From positions 1 to 64,000 of the forward strand of contig JBCCXT010000007.1 of assembly GCA_039191215.1 (NCBI GenBank): a stretch of DNA of 64,000 bases, given 5' to 3'. Position numbers and translations under genes: made by a program. The notes beneath the pieces are model-generated. The model saw only the letters and a list, made by a program, of their open reading frames with translations. It was not told where the DNA came from and searched no databases. The DNA is from HKCCE3408 sp039191215 (GTDB lineage: Bacteria; Pseudomonadota; Alphaproteobacteria; Rhodobacterales; Rhodobacteraceae). This document shows, in pieces, positions 18,073 through 26,501 of this stretch (positions within the stretch are counted from its first letter, which is position 1; each line of letters opens with the position of its first letter).

Positions 18073-18651
18073 ATGAAACGCATCGCTTTGCCATTGATCG
18101 CAATGGCGTTTTCGTCACCCGTTTTCGCACAAGACGCCGATCCAGGCGCTTGGCAGGGATATTACGCGGGTTTGCAACTCGACTCGATCCAAGACGGCGC
18201 GCTTGTAAGTGATCTTGGCGGCGGCCTGACGGCTGAAATTGAATTGGACAGCATCCAATTTGTGTTTTTTGGCGGCTATCGGCACCAGATTGGTAATTTT
18301 GTTGTCGGTGGTGAATATGACCTGGCGGCGAGCCGCACGGATTTGGTCGGCTTTGGCGGCAGCACTAAGCAAACCGTGCATCGTTTGGGCGTTGAGCTTG
18401 GCTATGCTGCCGGGCGGTTTCTGCCCTATGCCTCGGCTGGTCTTGCCCATATCCGCTACAACGGGGATGGCGGCACGTTTACCGATACCGGCAGTTTTGC
18501 AGCGGTCGGTCTGGATTACCGCCTGCGTGAAAGATCCACCCTGGGCGTCGAAGTCATCAACCACGAATTTGGTGAGTTGAGCGGGGGGTTTACATTTCCG
18601 ATCACGCCGGAATTGACCACCGTGGGCGTTAACTTTTCCGTTGATTTCTAA
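18073..18651 (+). CDS. Outer-membrane beta-barrel protein
   Basis: 192 residues. Signal peptide MKRIALPLIAMAFSSPVFAQ, then an eight-stranded barrel-like pattern of alternating residues (GYYAGLQLD, FVFFGGYRHQIGNFVVGGEY, HRLGVELGYAAGRFLPYASA), ending in VGVNFSVDF with the terminal Phe needed for outer-membrane assembly. It resembles the opacity/OmpA-barrel group (OmpW, Omp25). Role unknown. A second in-frame ATG at 18061 is possible. The 180 bases upstream are AT-rich and probably hold the promoter. Confidence 0.82.
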   Translation: MKRIALPLIAMAFSSPVFAQDADPGAWQGYYAGLQLDSIQDGALVSDLGGGLTAEIELDSIQFVFFGGYRHQIGNFVVGGEYDLAASRTDLVGFGGSTKQTVHRLGVELGYAAGRFLPYASAGLAHIRYNGDGGTFTDTGSFAAVGLDYRLRERSTLGVEVINHEFGELSGGFTFPITPELTTVGVNFSVDF

Positions 18652-18680
18652 AGCAGGGCGCGGCGCGTGTAAGGCGCGCG

Positions 18681-19514
18681 CTACCTGCCCGGAATGTCGC
18701 CCCGGCGGCCCGATTTGGTCCAGCCGTCGATGACGGCCAGGGCCTCTTGTGCTGTTTCGACAAAGCGGAAAAGATCAAGATCGTCGGCAGAGATTGTGCC
18801 CGCTTCAACCAGCGCGTCGAAATTGATCAGGTTGCGCCAGAAAGTCTCTCCGAATAGCAGAACCGGGACCTGATCCATCCGGCCGGTTTGGATGAGCGTC
18901 AGGGATTCAAACAGCTCATCCATCGTGCCGAAACCGCCTGGAAAGACCGCAATCGCGCGGGCGCGGATTAAAAAGTGCATCTTGCGGATGCCAAAATAGT
19001 GGAAATTAAAGCATAGCTCGGGCGTGATGAATTCGTTGGGCACCTGTTCATGCGGCAGCACGATATTTAGTCCGATGGAACAGCCACCCGCATCCGCGGC
19101 GCCACGATTTCCGGCCTCCATCACGCCGGGGCCGCCGCCGGTGACAACCACATTTTCGCGGCAACCGCCGGTGACCGAGCGTTCCGTGATCAGTCGGGCA
19201 AATTCGCGGGCTTGGTCGTAATACCGGCTCATTTCGCGCAGTTTCTGCGTTTTCGCTTCGGCGCCGGGTTCGCGGATGCGGGCGCCGCCAAACAGGACGA
19301 CTGTACTTTCGATCCCGCGCTCATCCATTTCCATTTGCGGTTTGAGCAATTCCAATTGCAGGCGGACCGGGCGCAATTCAGGCCGGCAGAGGAAATCGGG
19401 ATCGGCAAAGGCAAGCCGGTAGGCCGGGGATTGGGCCTGCACGCTATCGGGCGCGCGGCGCGCACTTTCAATATCTTCCTGAGCGTCGCGAAACGGCCTG
19501 CGATCGTCTTTCAT
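18681..19514 (-). CDS. LOG-family (Rossmann fold) protein
   Basis: 277 residues, related to lysine-decarboxylase-like/cytokinin-activating LOG proteins, which release the base from nucleoside monophosphates. Signature motifs are present: TGGGPGVMEAGNRGA and PGGFGTMDELFE (the PGGxGTxxE motif). It has an N-terminal extension of about 85 residues beyond the short LOG form, as in the longer TIGR00730-type bacterial proteins. Enzyme activity is inferred from the family; the physiological substrate is unknown. Divergent from the acyltransferase gene. Confidence 0.88.
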   Translation of the reverse strand: MKDDRRPFRDAQEDIESARRAPDSVQAQSPAYRLAFADPDFLCRPELRPVRLQLELLKPQMEMDERGIESTVVLFGGARIREPGAEAKTQKLREMSRYYDQAREFARLITERSVTGGCRENVVVTGGGPGVMEAGNRGAADAGGCSIGLNIVLPHEQVPNEFITPELCFNFHYFGIRKMHFLIRARAIAVFPGGFGTMDELFESLTLIQTGRMDQVPVLLFGETFWRNLINFDALVEAGTISADDLDLFRFVETAQEALAVIDGWTKSGRRGDIPGR

Positions 19515-19593
19515 GGTAAATCCTCAAAGACCTCAATAGCGTTCTGCATATAGACTGCCCCGGGCATTGGCCAGCAGCAGGAGGCCCGATCGC

Positions 19594-20331
19594 ATGAAAG
19601 CCGTTCGACGCGTGTTGGACGCCACCTTGGGCCGATGGGCGCGCCATATCGCCTTCATCCTGGTGCGCAGTTTTTTTGGCCTGTTCTACAATGTCAGCTG
19701 TGCCAACAAACACCTGTTACAGGACCTGCCGGGCGGCCTGATCCTGGCCAGCCATGTCAGCCGGTTGGATGGGCCGATGATCGCCGCGATCCTCTATTCC
19801 ACGCGCCGTGTGAGACCGGCAGTGCATTACAAGGAATACTTCAACCCGGTCCAATGGCTGCCCATGGTCATTGCCAATGCCATCCCGCTGAGCTCGCCCA
19901 AATCATGGCCCGACGAACGGCGCGCGGCACGCAAGGATCGGGCGCTGCGGGCATTGCGCCGGATCATCGGCAATGGCGGGTTCGTTTTGTTGTTTCCCGC
20001 CGGTCAGACCAAGCGCCAGCCGCGCGAGATCATTCAGCCGCGTTTCAGTGGTGCCTATGATACGCTCAAAGCAGTGCCCGATTGCGCGGTTGTGCTGTTG
20101 CGCATCCACGGGCTGAGCAAATTCGACGCGCCCAAATACGATTACTTCTGGTCCTTCTTGTCGATCCAACAGGGCAGGCGGCATGTCAGTGTAACCATCG
20201 AGCTCATCGAAGGCGGCTTGGATACCGATCAGAGCCTGGCCGCCTTTAATGCCGATCTGGAGGCGCGGATGAACGCGCCGCCGCATTGGCCGTTGAAGTC
20301 CGGGATTGAGCCCGGCCCGCCTGACGGATAA
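19594..20331 (+). CDS. Lysophospholipid acyltransferase-like (PlsC domain) protein
   Basis: 245 residues. Acyltransferase motif I HVSRLD (HxxxxD) and motif III-like FPAGQTKRQPRE are seen, with an N-terminal hydrophobic stretch (ARHIAFILVRSFFGLFYNV). The family transfers acyl chains to glycerophosphate lipids or other amphipathic acceptors at the inner membrane; this divergent version (FPAG for FPEG) may use another acceptor. Start 19594 has an AGGAGG site eight bases upstream. It precedes dapD by 31 bases on the same strand. Confidence 0.8.
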   Translation: MKAVRRVLDATLGRWARHIAFILVRSFFGLFYNVSCANKHLLQDLPGGLILASHVSRLDGPMIAAILYSTRRVRPAVHYKEYFNPVQWLPMVIANAIPLSSPKSWPDERRAARKDRALRALRRIIGNGGFVLLFPAGQTKRQPREIIQPRFSGAYDTLKAVPDCAVVLLRIHGLSKFDAPKYDYFWSFLSIQQGRRHVSVTIELIEGGLDTDQSLAAFNADLEARMNAPPHWPLKSGIEPGPPDG

Positions 20332-20362
20332 GGGACAAAGGGCCAAAGAAGGGAGCCCGGAT

Positions 20363-21190
20363 ATGTCCAACGCAGCGCTGGAAGTTGCCATCGAAGCCGC
20401 ATGGGAGAGCCGCGATGCCATCACACCGGCAACCCAAGGCGAGACGCGCGAGGCCATCGACGAAACCCTGAACGCGCTGGACGGCGGTAATCTGCGCGTG
20501 GCCGAGCGTCAATCCGACGGTACTTGGCACGTCAATCAGTGGGCGAAGAAGGCCGTTCTTTTGGGCTTCCGCCTGAAAGATATGGAGATGCAGGGCGGCA
20601 GCCCGCAGGGCGGCGCGTGGTGGGATAAGGTCGACAGCAAATGGAAGGATTGGGGTGACAATCAGTGGCGGGCTGCGGGGTTTCGCGCGGTGCCAAACGC
20701 GATTGTGCGCCGCTCTGCCTTTATCGCACCCGGCGTGGTGCTGATGCCGTCTTTTGTCAATCTCGGCGCCTACGTCGACAGCGGCACCATGGTCGATACC
20801 TGGGCCACTGTGGGCTCTTGCGCGCAGATCGGCAAGAACGTGCACTTGTCGGGCGGCGTGGGCATTGGCGGCGTGTTGGAGCCGATGCAGGCGGGCCCGA
20901 CGATCATCGAGGATAACTGCTTTATCGGCGCCAGGTCCGAGGTTGTCGAGGGTGTGATCGTGCGCGAAGGATCGGTGCTCGGCATGGGTGTGTTCATCGG
21001 CCAATCCACCAAGATCGTTGATCGTGAGACCGGCGATGTGATGTATGGCGAAGTGCCCGCAGGTTCGGTGGTTGTGGCCGGATCAATGCCGTCGAAAAAC
21101 GGCGTTCATCTGTACTGCGCGGTGATCGTGAAGCGGGTTGACGAAAAGACCCGATCGAAAACCTCAATCAATGAACTTCTGCGAGATTGA
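20363..21190 (+). CDS. dapD: Tetrahydrodipicolinate N-succinyltransferase
   Basis: Transfers succinyl from succinyl-CoA to tetrahydrodipicolinate in the succinylase branch of lysine/meso-diaminopimelate synthesis. 275 residues, the usual length. The left-handed beta-helix hexapeptides are evident (NAIVRRSAFIAPGVVLMPSF, GTMVDTWATVGSCAQIGKNV, IEDNCFIGARSEVVEG). Start 20363 has GGGAG upstream. dapE, two steps later in the same pathway, lies 5.3 kb downstream on the same strand. Confidence 0.97.
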   Translation: MSNAALEVAIEAAWESRDAITPATQGETREAIDETLNALDGGNLRVAERQSDGTWHVNQWAKKAVLLGFRLKDMEMQGGSPQGGAWWDKVDSKWKDWGDNQWRAAGFRAVPNAIVRRSAFIAPGVVLMPSFVNLGAYVDSGTMVDTWATVGSCAQIGKNVHLSGGVGIGGVLEPMQAGPTIIEDNCFIGARSEVVEGVIVREGSVLGMGVFIGQSTKIVDRETGDVMYGEVPAGSVVVAGSMPSKNGVHLYCAVIVKRVDEKTRSKTSINELLRD

Positions 21191-21235
21191 CGGCATGTCC
21201 TTGACCGGCAGCCATTTAGGACCAATCTGGGATGT

Positions 21236-21964
21236 ATGACCCGCACGATTTGCCTGATCGCTGCACTTTTTGCTTCGGCTTCAACCGCCATGGCCCAAGG
21301 CGCGCCGGAAGGCTGGCAATTGGGTGCGGTGGGCGTCGTGGAGGCAAGCCCGCTCATCGGTGATGACCGGTCGCTTGCCCTGCCGTTTGTGGCCTATCGG
21401 AGCGATGCGTTTTCTGTGGGCCTGGATGGTGCGCGCTACACCGTCTTTGACCGCGATGGCCAGCAGTTTCAGGTCATCGCGCAGCCGCGCTTTCCGCTGA
21501 TCGACGAAGACGAGCCGGAGTTTTCTGGCATGTCGCGTGATCTGGGTCTCGATTTCGGCGGCAGTTTCAGCACATCGGCCGGGCGCGCGCTTGATATCTC
21601 GGTGACGGCGCTCGCCGGCGTGACCAGCGCGCAGACCGGCCAGGAGGTTGATCTGCGCTTTTCCCACCGCATATCTGACGCGCCGGTCTCGGTTTATGCC
21701 GGGGCGCAGTGGCAAAGCGAGGCGCTGACCGAGTATCTTTACGGCGTCGGCGCTGATGAGACGGCAGCGGGCCGGCCCGCTTATGCCCCCGGCGCGGCCG
21801 TAACACCTTACATCGGCGTCAACGCCGCCTTGCCGGTGGGTGAGAACGCGGCCGTGATCGGCCGGCTTGAGGCGCAGCAACTGCCCGACACAATCACCGA
21901 CAGCCCGATCGTTGACCGCAGCGTGAATACCCGCGCCACAATCGGCATCGTCTTCAATTTCTGA
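21236..21964 (+). CDS. MipA/OmpV-family outer-membrane protein
   Basis: 242 residues. Signal peptide MTRTICLIAALFASASTAMAQ, then repeated amphipathic strands (SLALPFVAYRSDAFSVGL, LDLSFSHR-like DLRFSHRISDAPVSVYAGA, VTPYIGVNAALPVGE), ending TIGIVFNF with a terminal Phe. The organisation matches MipA/OmpV proteins, which scaffold murein-synthesis complexes or act as porins. Lies 45 bases after dapD and may be co-transcribed. Confidence 0.85.
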   Translation: MTRTICLIAALFASASTAMAQGAPEGWQLGAVGVVEASPLIGDDRSLALPFVAYRSDAFSVGLDGARYTVFDRDGQQFQVIAQPRFPLIDEDEPEFSGMSRDLGLDFGGSFSTSAGRALDISVTALAGVTSAQTGQEVDLRFSHRISDAPVSVYAGAQWQSEALTEYLYGVGADETAAGRPAYAPGAAVTPYIGVNAALPVGENAAVIGRLEAQQLPDTITDSPIVDRSVNTRATIGIVFNF

Positions 21965-22097
21965 ACGCACGCGGATCCGTCACGGCGAGCGCCTGATTTA
22001 ACTGGGCGCGCGCGGCGATCATTTGCTTTCGCTCGGGCGAAAGCCGCCGCATGATGGTCCCCAATGGTTTGGGTGGCTTGACGAAAGGTGGTGCGCG

Positions 22098-22343
22098 ATG
22101 GGTTTGGGAATTCTCGCCTCAATAATCATGGGCGGCCTTGCGGGTTGGGCGGCGTCCAGCATCATGGGCGCCAATACCGGGATTATCGTCAACATTGTCT
22201 TGGGCATTGTCGGCGCCGTCCTGGCAAATCTGCTGGCGGGCCTGGTTGGGATCAGCTTTTCGCCGACCTGGATCAGCCAGGGGATCGCCGGGCTCATTGG
22301 TGCTGTGATCCTGATATTCGTGTTCCGCGCCTTTAGGCGCTAG
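22098..22343 (+). CDS. GlsB/YeaQ/YmgE-family small membrane protein
   Basis: 81 residues, nearly all hydrophobic: MGLGILASIIMGGLAGWAAS, GIIVNIVLGIVGAVLANLL and GLIGAVILIFVFRAFRR. This is the transglycosylase-associated (YeaQ) pattern of three Gly-rich helices with the GxxGxxxA spacing. Such proteins are stress-linked and of unknown biochemical role. The start at 22098 fits the family length; the longer open frame upstream has no similarity. Its end overlaps the end of the convergent hydrolase gene by 11 bases. Confidence 0.88.
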   Translation: MGLGILASIIMGGLAGWAASSIMGANTGIIVNIVLGIVGAVLANLLAGLVGISFSPTWISQGIAGLIGAVILIFVFRAFRR

Positions 22344-23256
22344 GCACGAACCGAAAGGCGGCACCGGTGCGTTCGGCATGGCCCAACCCCGGCCAGGACC
22401 AGTGGTAGCCCGTCATCAGATGCCCGCCATCGGCGGCCATCTCAAGCAGGCGGCGGCGTGAAAGGATCGCAGTCGGTGCGTCGCTGTCGAAGCCAAATGC
22501 CCAATCTGGGTGGGAAAAGCTGATCTGATCATTGACCACCGCGTCGCCAGTGATGATCAAATCCGGGCCCGAGCTGGTTTCCAGAAGCAGTGAGATATGC
22601 CCGGGCGAATGGCCTGGCGTGTCCAAGATGTGCAGGCCCGGCGCGACCGCATCGCCTTCGCGCAGTTTGACCAGGCGCTCGGCCAAGCGTGTCAGCACAT
22701 GTGCCGCCCCGATCACAGTCGGTCTGAAGGCGGGGCGAACGATCACCTCAAGACCGGGCTCGGACCAGAACTTCGCTTCCTGCGCGCCGACGATGACACG
22801 CGCATTGGGAAAAGCTGGATCGCCCGTTGGGGTCAGCGCGCCCCAGGCATGGTCGGGATGAAGATGGGTCAGAACAAGGGCGGTGACGCTTTCCGGGGCG
22901 ACGGAATTGGCCGCCAAATGGGCCATCAGATGGCCCGCGCCCTCTTGCCAGGCATGTCCGCCGCCCGCATCGATCAGTACAAGATCGCTTCCGATCTCTA
23001 TCAGCAGGGCCGTCAGATCACCGCGGCCCAAAACGGGGGGCGTGGGGAAGCCAAACGCGTCGGCCAGCACCTCGGCGCTGACCTCCGGGCCAAGCGCGCG
23101 GAACGGCAGGCTCATCGCGCCGTCGCTTATGAATCGCAACCGTGCGTCGCCCAAGCGGCGCTCTAGCGCCTCGGGGCGTTGCCTGTGCACCGGCGCTGGC
23201 AAGTTGGGAAGCGAGGCCGCCGCTGCTTCGAGATCGAAGATGTCATTCGCTGGCAT
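22333..23256 (-). CDS. MBL-fold metallo-hydrolase
   Basis: 307 residues. Zinc-binding motif THLHPDHAWG (HxHxDH) near residue 135, then HILDTPGHSPGH and ITGDAVVN with the further ligands; the last His is probably in GGHLMTGYHW. The closest families are lactonase/AttM-like and teichoic-acid phosphorylcholine esterase-like hydrolases. No signal peptide, so cytoplasmic. Substrate cannot be read from sequence; a quorum-quenching lactonase is only one possibility. Divergent from the small hypothetical gene at 23331. Confidence 0.85.
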   Translation of the reverse strand: MPANDIFDLEAAAASLPNLPAPVHRQRPEALERRLGDARLRFISDGAMSLPFRALGPEVSAEVLADAFGFPTPPVLGRGDLTALLIEIGSDLVLIDAGGGHAWQEGAGHLMAHLAANSVAPESVTALVLTHLHPDHAWGALTPTGDPAFPNARVIVGAQEAKFWSEPGLEVIVRPAFRPTVIGAAHVLTRLAERLVKLREGDAVAPGLHILDTPGHSPGHISLLLETSSGPDLIITGDAVVNDQISFSHPDWAFGFDSDAPTAILSRRRLLEMAADGGHLMTGYHWSWPGLGHAERTGAAFRFVPSA

Positions 23257-23330
23257 GGCGCTTTTCCCGGCACTCGTTCAAATTACGCCAAACGATACGC
23301 CGTTACGGCGGGTGAGGGGAACAGCGAAGC

Positions 23331-23657
23331 ATGCAGGTTTATACGTTGCTGGTTCGGGTCGGGCGTAAGCCGGGCGACGGCCTGCCGGATCAAGCGAGCG
23401 GTGCGGCTTTATTGTGCTACGCCGCCGGTCGTGACGAGCCGGACGCCGTGCGCGAAACGGTTGCGGTTTTGAAGCAGGCTGATCTTGCGCCGCTGGAGGT
23501 CGAAAGCTTCGGCACATCTGAGGATCGCGGCCAGATAGCGCTGGACGAACGCGGGCTGATGGAGCGCGCTTTGGAGGAAAATGCCGTTATCGTCGCCCAG
23601 ATGGAGCTAGTTTTCGATGAGAACCCTGGGCCCCCCGACGTGCAGGACGGGGTCTAG
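23331..23657 (+). CDS. Conserved-looking hypothetical protein
   Basis: 108 residues, not recognised. No signal peptide, no membrane helix. The first half has a beta-alpha pattern (MQVYTLLVRVGRKPGDGLPD, LLCYAAGRDEPDAVRETVAV), the second ends in an acidic tail. This ferredoxin-like alternation suggests a small ligand-binding or regulatory fold, but that is speculation. Codon use matches the surroundings. Its stop overlaps the stop of the convergent Hint gene by four bases. Confidence 0.6.
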   Translation: MQVYTLLVRVGRKPGDGLPDQASGAALLCYAAGRDEPDAVRETVAVLKQADLAPLEVESFGTSEDRGQIALDERGLMERALEENAVIVAQMELVFDENPGPPDVQDGV

Positions 23658-24604
23658 CCGATCAGGCTGCGCACGTCTTCTGCCGCGGCCAGCAGGCTTT
23701 GTGCGGCGATGCGGTCGATCTTTCGGCAGGCTGCGTCTTCGACAGCTGCAATGCTGGCGCGCCCGACACAAAGGCAGGCGGGACGGTCCAGCTCAACGGC
23801 GATAAAATCGCGCAACGGCTCCGCCAGATCGCGTAGGATCGAGACGCCGTTGATCAGATCACCGGCTTGGGCTGTCACGCGGCCTGTGCCGAACATGTAA
23901 TCCACTTCCGGCCCGGATAGCATGATCGGTGTCGTTCGGGCGATGACCGCATCCTGGCTAAGACCGAAATAGGGCGCGCGCAGGCGCACGGCATTCATCG
24001 ATCCAAGCGTGACCGCTTCGCGCTTTTGAACCGATGAGACGATCGCTTTTGTGCCCTCATTGGTGAAGACGACATCGCCGGGGGCAAGCAATTCCACCGA
24101 TACGGGCCCGGCCTGCGTCATGACGCGCGTGCCGGTTTCCAGCCCCGGCTCATCGCTGAGCGGCGCGTCATGGTTGGCAAGTGCGGCCAGTCCGCCGAAA
24201 GCCTGCAAAACGGGCTCAGCCGGAATGAAGTGATCGGACAAGAGCGGGACTTTGGTATGGCCTTTAGCCATGCCCGCCACGCCCGGTCGGTCAAGGCTGC
24301 GCACCTCAAGCCCGCCCGAGCCGTGCACGCCGCTGCGATAGATCAGGCGAAACGCCTCTCCGGGATTGACGAGACCAGGATCAGAGCGCAATTGGATGTC
24401 CTGATGGCGCAGGGCTACCGCCCCATCGGCGCTGCGCGCAACAGCCACCGCACCGGAACCGCGGCCAGCCCAAAGCTTCTCTCCCATGGGCCTGTCACGT
24501 GACGCGCGGCCTTCCAGCAGAAGCGTTGCGGCCACCATTCGGCGGCTCTTGGCCGGACGTGCCAGGACGGGCCCGTCTCGATCCCATATCGCAGTCCAAG
24601 TCAT
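23654..24604 (-). CDS. Hint-domain protein lacking the nucleophile cysteine
   Basis: 316 residues. The Hint (hedgehog/intein) module is in the C-terminal half: GTRVMTQAGPVSVELLAPGD, then APYFGLSQDAVIARTTPIML in place of the usual LSPQHRVL, and a YMFGTGRVTAQAGDLIN segment. Hint domains normally begin with Cys in CFAAGT; here the position reads GLETGT (residues 154-159), so self-cleavage through a thioester is not expected. The first 150 residues (EKLWAGRGSGAVAVARSADG, FRLIYRSGVHG) are not recognised. Same strand as the next Hint gene, 87 bases downstream of it. Confidence 0.78.
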   Translation of the reverse strand: MTWTAIWDRDGPVLARPAKSRRMVAATLLLEGRASRDRPMGEKLWAGRGSGAVAVARSADGAVALRHQDIQLRSDPGLVNPGEAFRLIYRSGVHGSGGLEVRSLDRPGVAGMAKGHTKVPLLSDHFIPAEPVLQAFGGLAALANHDAPLSDEPGLETGTRVMTQAGPVSVELLAPGDVVFTNEGTKAIVSSVQKREAVTLGSMNAVRLRAPYFGLSQDAVIARTTPIMLSGPEVDYMFGTGRVTAQAGDLINGVSILRDLAEPLRDFIAVELDRPACLCVGRASIAAVEDAACRKIDRIAAQSLLAAAEDVRSLIG

Positions 24605-24691
24605 GGTCGCAGGCCCTTGCACAGCGGTCCTGAGACTCCGTTAACGAACGATTTGCTTGGATTTGCGGCGATCCAGTCGCAAGGGGCGGAA

Positions 24692-26269
24692 TTAGCCAAG
24701 CAACGCCCTCACTTCGTAGCTTTTAAGGCCGCGGCGCACCGATGGGCCGTATCCGCGCCCGGTTTCGGGGTCGAGCTCGGGAAAGATTGAAACGATTTCT
24801 TCGCGGATTTCTGCTTCCAGCCCGGTCATGCTGTAGGGCCCGGGCAGGAAGGATTCGGTTAACAGGCCGTCCGACCAAATCAGTTGGTGGCAGTCAAAAA
24901 GCAGGTGGAAATAGGTAACAGTCCCGCCTTCCAAACGACGCACGCTAACCTCATTGACCAGGTCCTTAGCAGCGACCAGCACCTCATCCTCGCCAAACAG
25001 CAATTCGGCCATATGGTGGTGCAACAGAACGCGGTGCTGAGGCGACAGGACAAGCCGGCGATGGCGACCGAATGTGCCTGGCTCGATCAGAATTGGCGCA
25101 AAGCGGCCCTGTGCCGCGACTTGCTTGCGCCCGATCCAGCGGATCGGTTGCGGGCCCTCATCGCGGGTATCAACCAGATCACCGGGCGCCAGCAATTCAA
25201 CCGGAACCTCGCCGCCGGCGGTCCTGATCAAGGTTCCGGCGGCGAAACAGGGCACGGCCGTCACCGTGACAAAGGCCGTGTCGGTCAGCCCAAAGCCATC
25301 ATCGGCGGTATAGGTGAAATTGATCGATTCCGGCGCCGTGAGGCCAACCTGGTCGGCCGGTGGCTGGGCGCTGAGCGTGCCGTCGGGGTTCAGCGTGATG
25401 ATATGCCCGGAATTGAGCGTGACACTGTCGCCGGGTAGCACTTCGATGCCGTTGATATGGGTGACAAAGGCTGTGCCAAGCGCGTCGTCATTGGCCAGAA
25501 CATCAACGGTAGCGGTGCGGCCCTCAAGGGCTGAGACGGTGTCGTCTGCCGCGAAAAAGATGCCTTGGATCGAATTGGCCGCAATCAGAACGGAGGAATC
25601 GTAGCTTGAATCGCCGACATCGGCGATCCCGATCTTGAGCGAATTGACAGCACCTGGATTGACCGGGATGACAACGCTTAGCGTGACCGTCAGGCCATCC
25701 ATTTCCGAATTAAAGGTGCCACCGGTATTGTCGATATAGAGGGTCTCGTTCTCGTTTTCGTTCAGATCGTTGATCTGCGTATTGTCGTAAATCGGAGAGT
25801 TTACATAAGTTCCATTCACCCAGATCCCGACCAGATCGTTATAGATCGAGCCGACAAATTCGGGGTATTCCTCCGAGGCGAAGGTGAACTGGATCGACAG
25901 AAAACTCTCGTCCGTGGTGAAGTCGGCCTCCAGAAACGAAGCGTCGAAGGTTGAACGCCCCGACGCGGCCGTGAAATCGGCGTCGAAGTTGTCGCCGCTG
26001 GTATTGGTGGTGGTATTGGCGCGGACATTCTGAGAGCCGCCAGAGTTGGTTACATCGATGGCCCGGCCGGATGACAAGATGACGCCGCTATCGGACGGTG
26101 TCAGTCTGCCCGCTGTGGCGTCCCCGCCGGTATAGATGCCTGATGAGCGCGCATCGCCGTCATAACTTGCAGTCCCTGCCACCAGGTTCACACCCGGCCC
26201 CAGAATGGTCTGCCACATTGCCAGCGCCGAGGCGCCTGTATCGATATTCAGTTCGGCCGTGGATTCCAT
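24692..26269 (-). CDS. Choice-of-anchor-L / Ig-like / Hint-domain protein
   Basis: 525 residues, acidic, probably secreted or surface-bound though no classical signal peptide is visible. Residues about 20-235 are a choice-of-anchor-L domain (GVILSSGRAIDV, FTFASEEYPEFVG, NDLVGIWVNG). Residues 240-338 look like a cadherin/Ig-like unit (LANDDALGT, FTYTADDGFGLTDTAFVTVT). Then a Hint domain starts at CFAAGTLIRT (Cys341), with RRLVLSPQHRVLL and YFHLLFDCHQLIWSDGLLTE, common in roseobacter Hint proteins. Cleavage at Cys341 would release or attach the N-terminal part; the partner is unknown. Divergent from dapE. Confidence 0.88.
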   Translation of the reverse strand: MESTAELNIDTGASALAMWQTILGPGVNLVAGTASYDGDARSSGIYTGGDATAGRLTPSDSGVILSSGRAIDVTNSGGSQNVRANTTTNTSGDNFDADFTAASGRSTFDASFLEADFTTDESFLSIQFTFASEEYPEFVGSIYNDLVGIWVNGTYVNSPIYDNTQINDLNENENETLYIDNTGGTFNSEMDGLTVTLSVVIPVNPGAVNSLKIGIADVGDSSYDSSVLIAANSIQGIFFAADDTVSALEGRTATVDVLANDDALGTAFVTHINGIEVLPGDSVTLNSGHIITLNPDGTLSAQPPADQVGLTAPESINFTYTADDGFGLTDTAFVTVTAVPCFAAGTLIRTAGGEVPVELLAPGDLVDTRDEGPQPIRWIGRKQVAAQGRFAPILIEPGTFGRHRRLVLSPQHRVLLHHHMAELLFGEDEVLVAAKDLVNEVSVRRLEGGTVTYFHLLFDCHQLIWSDGLLTESFLPGPYSMTGLEAEIREEIVSIFPELDPETGRGYGPSVRRGLKSYEVRALLG

Positions 26270-26501
26270 TGCCGCCTGCCCGCCTTGTTTGGCCGGGGCA
26301 TGTACGGATTACATGCCAGCCCCCAAAAAGGCCCGCTGCAATCTCATCTTTTGGTGCGGAAGCTCCGCCCGCCTGCCTCGGCTTTTTATATATATTTTGA
26401 TCATACTAGCCGAAACGAATCAGTTAGAAAAGAATTTCGTTAACATTCTTCGGCATCGGCATTCTTGCTCTCGAAACGCGACAGGTTTATGGGAGGCCGT
26501 C

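Noticed and set aside
26205..26501. N-terminal extension of DapE in the same open frame
   Set aside because: No family similarity, overlaps the Hint gene start, and a strong GGGAGG site marks 26502.
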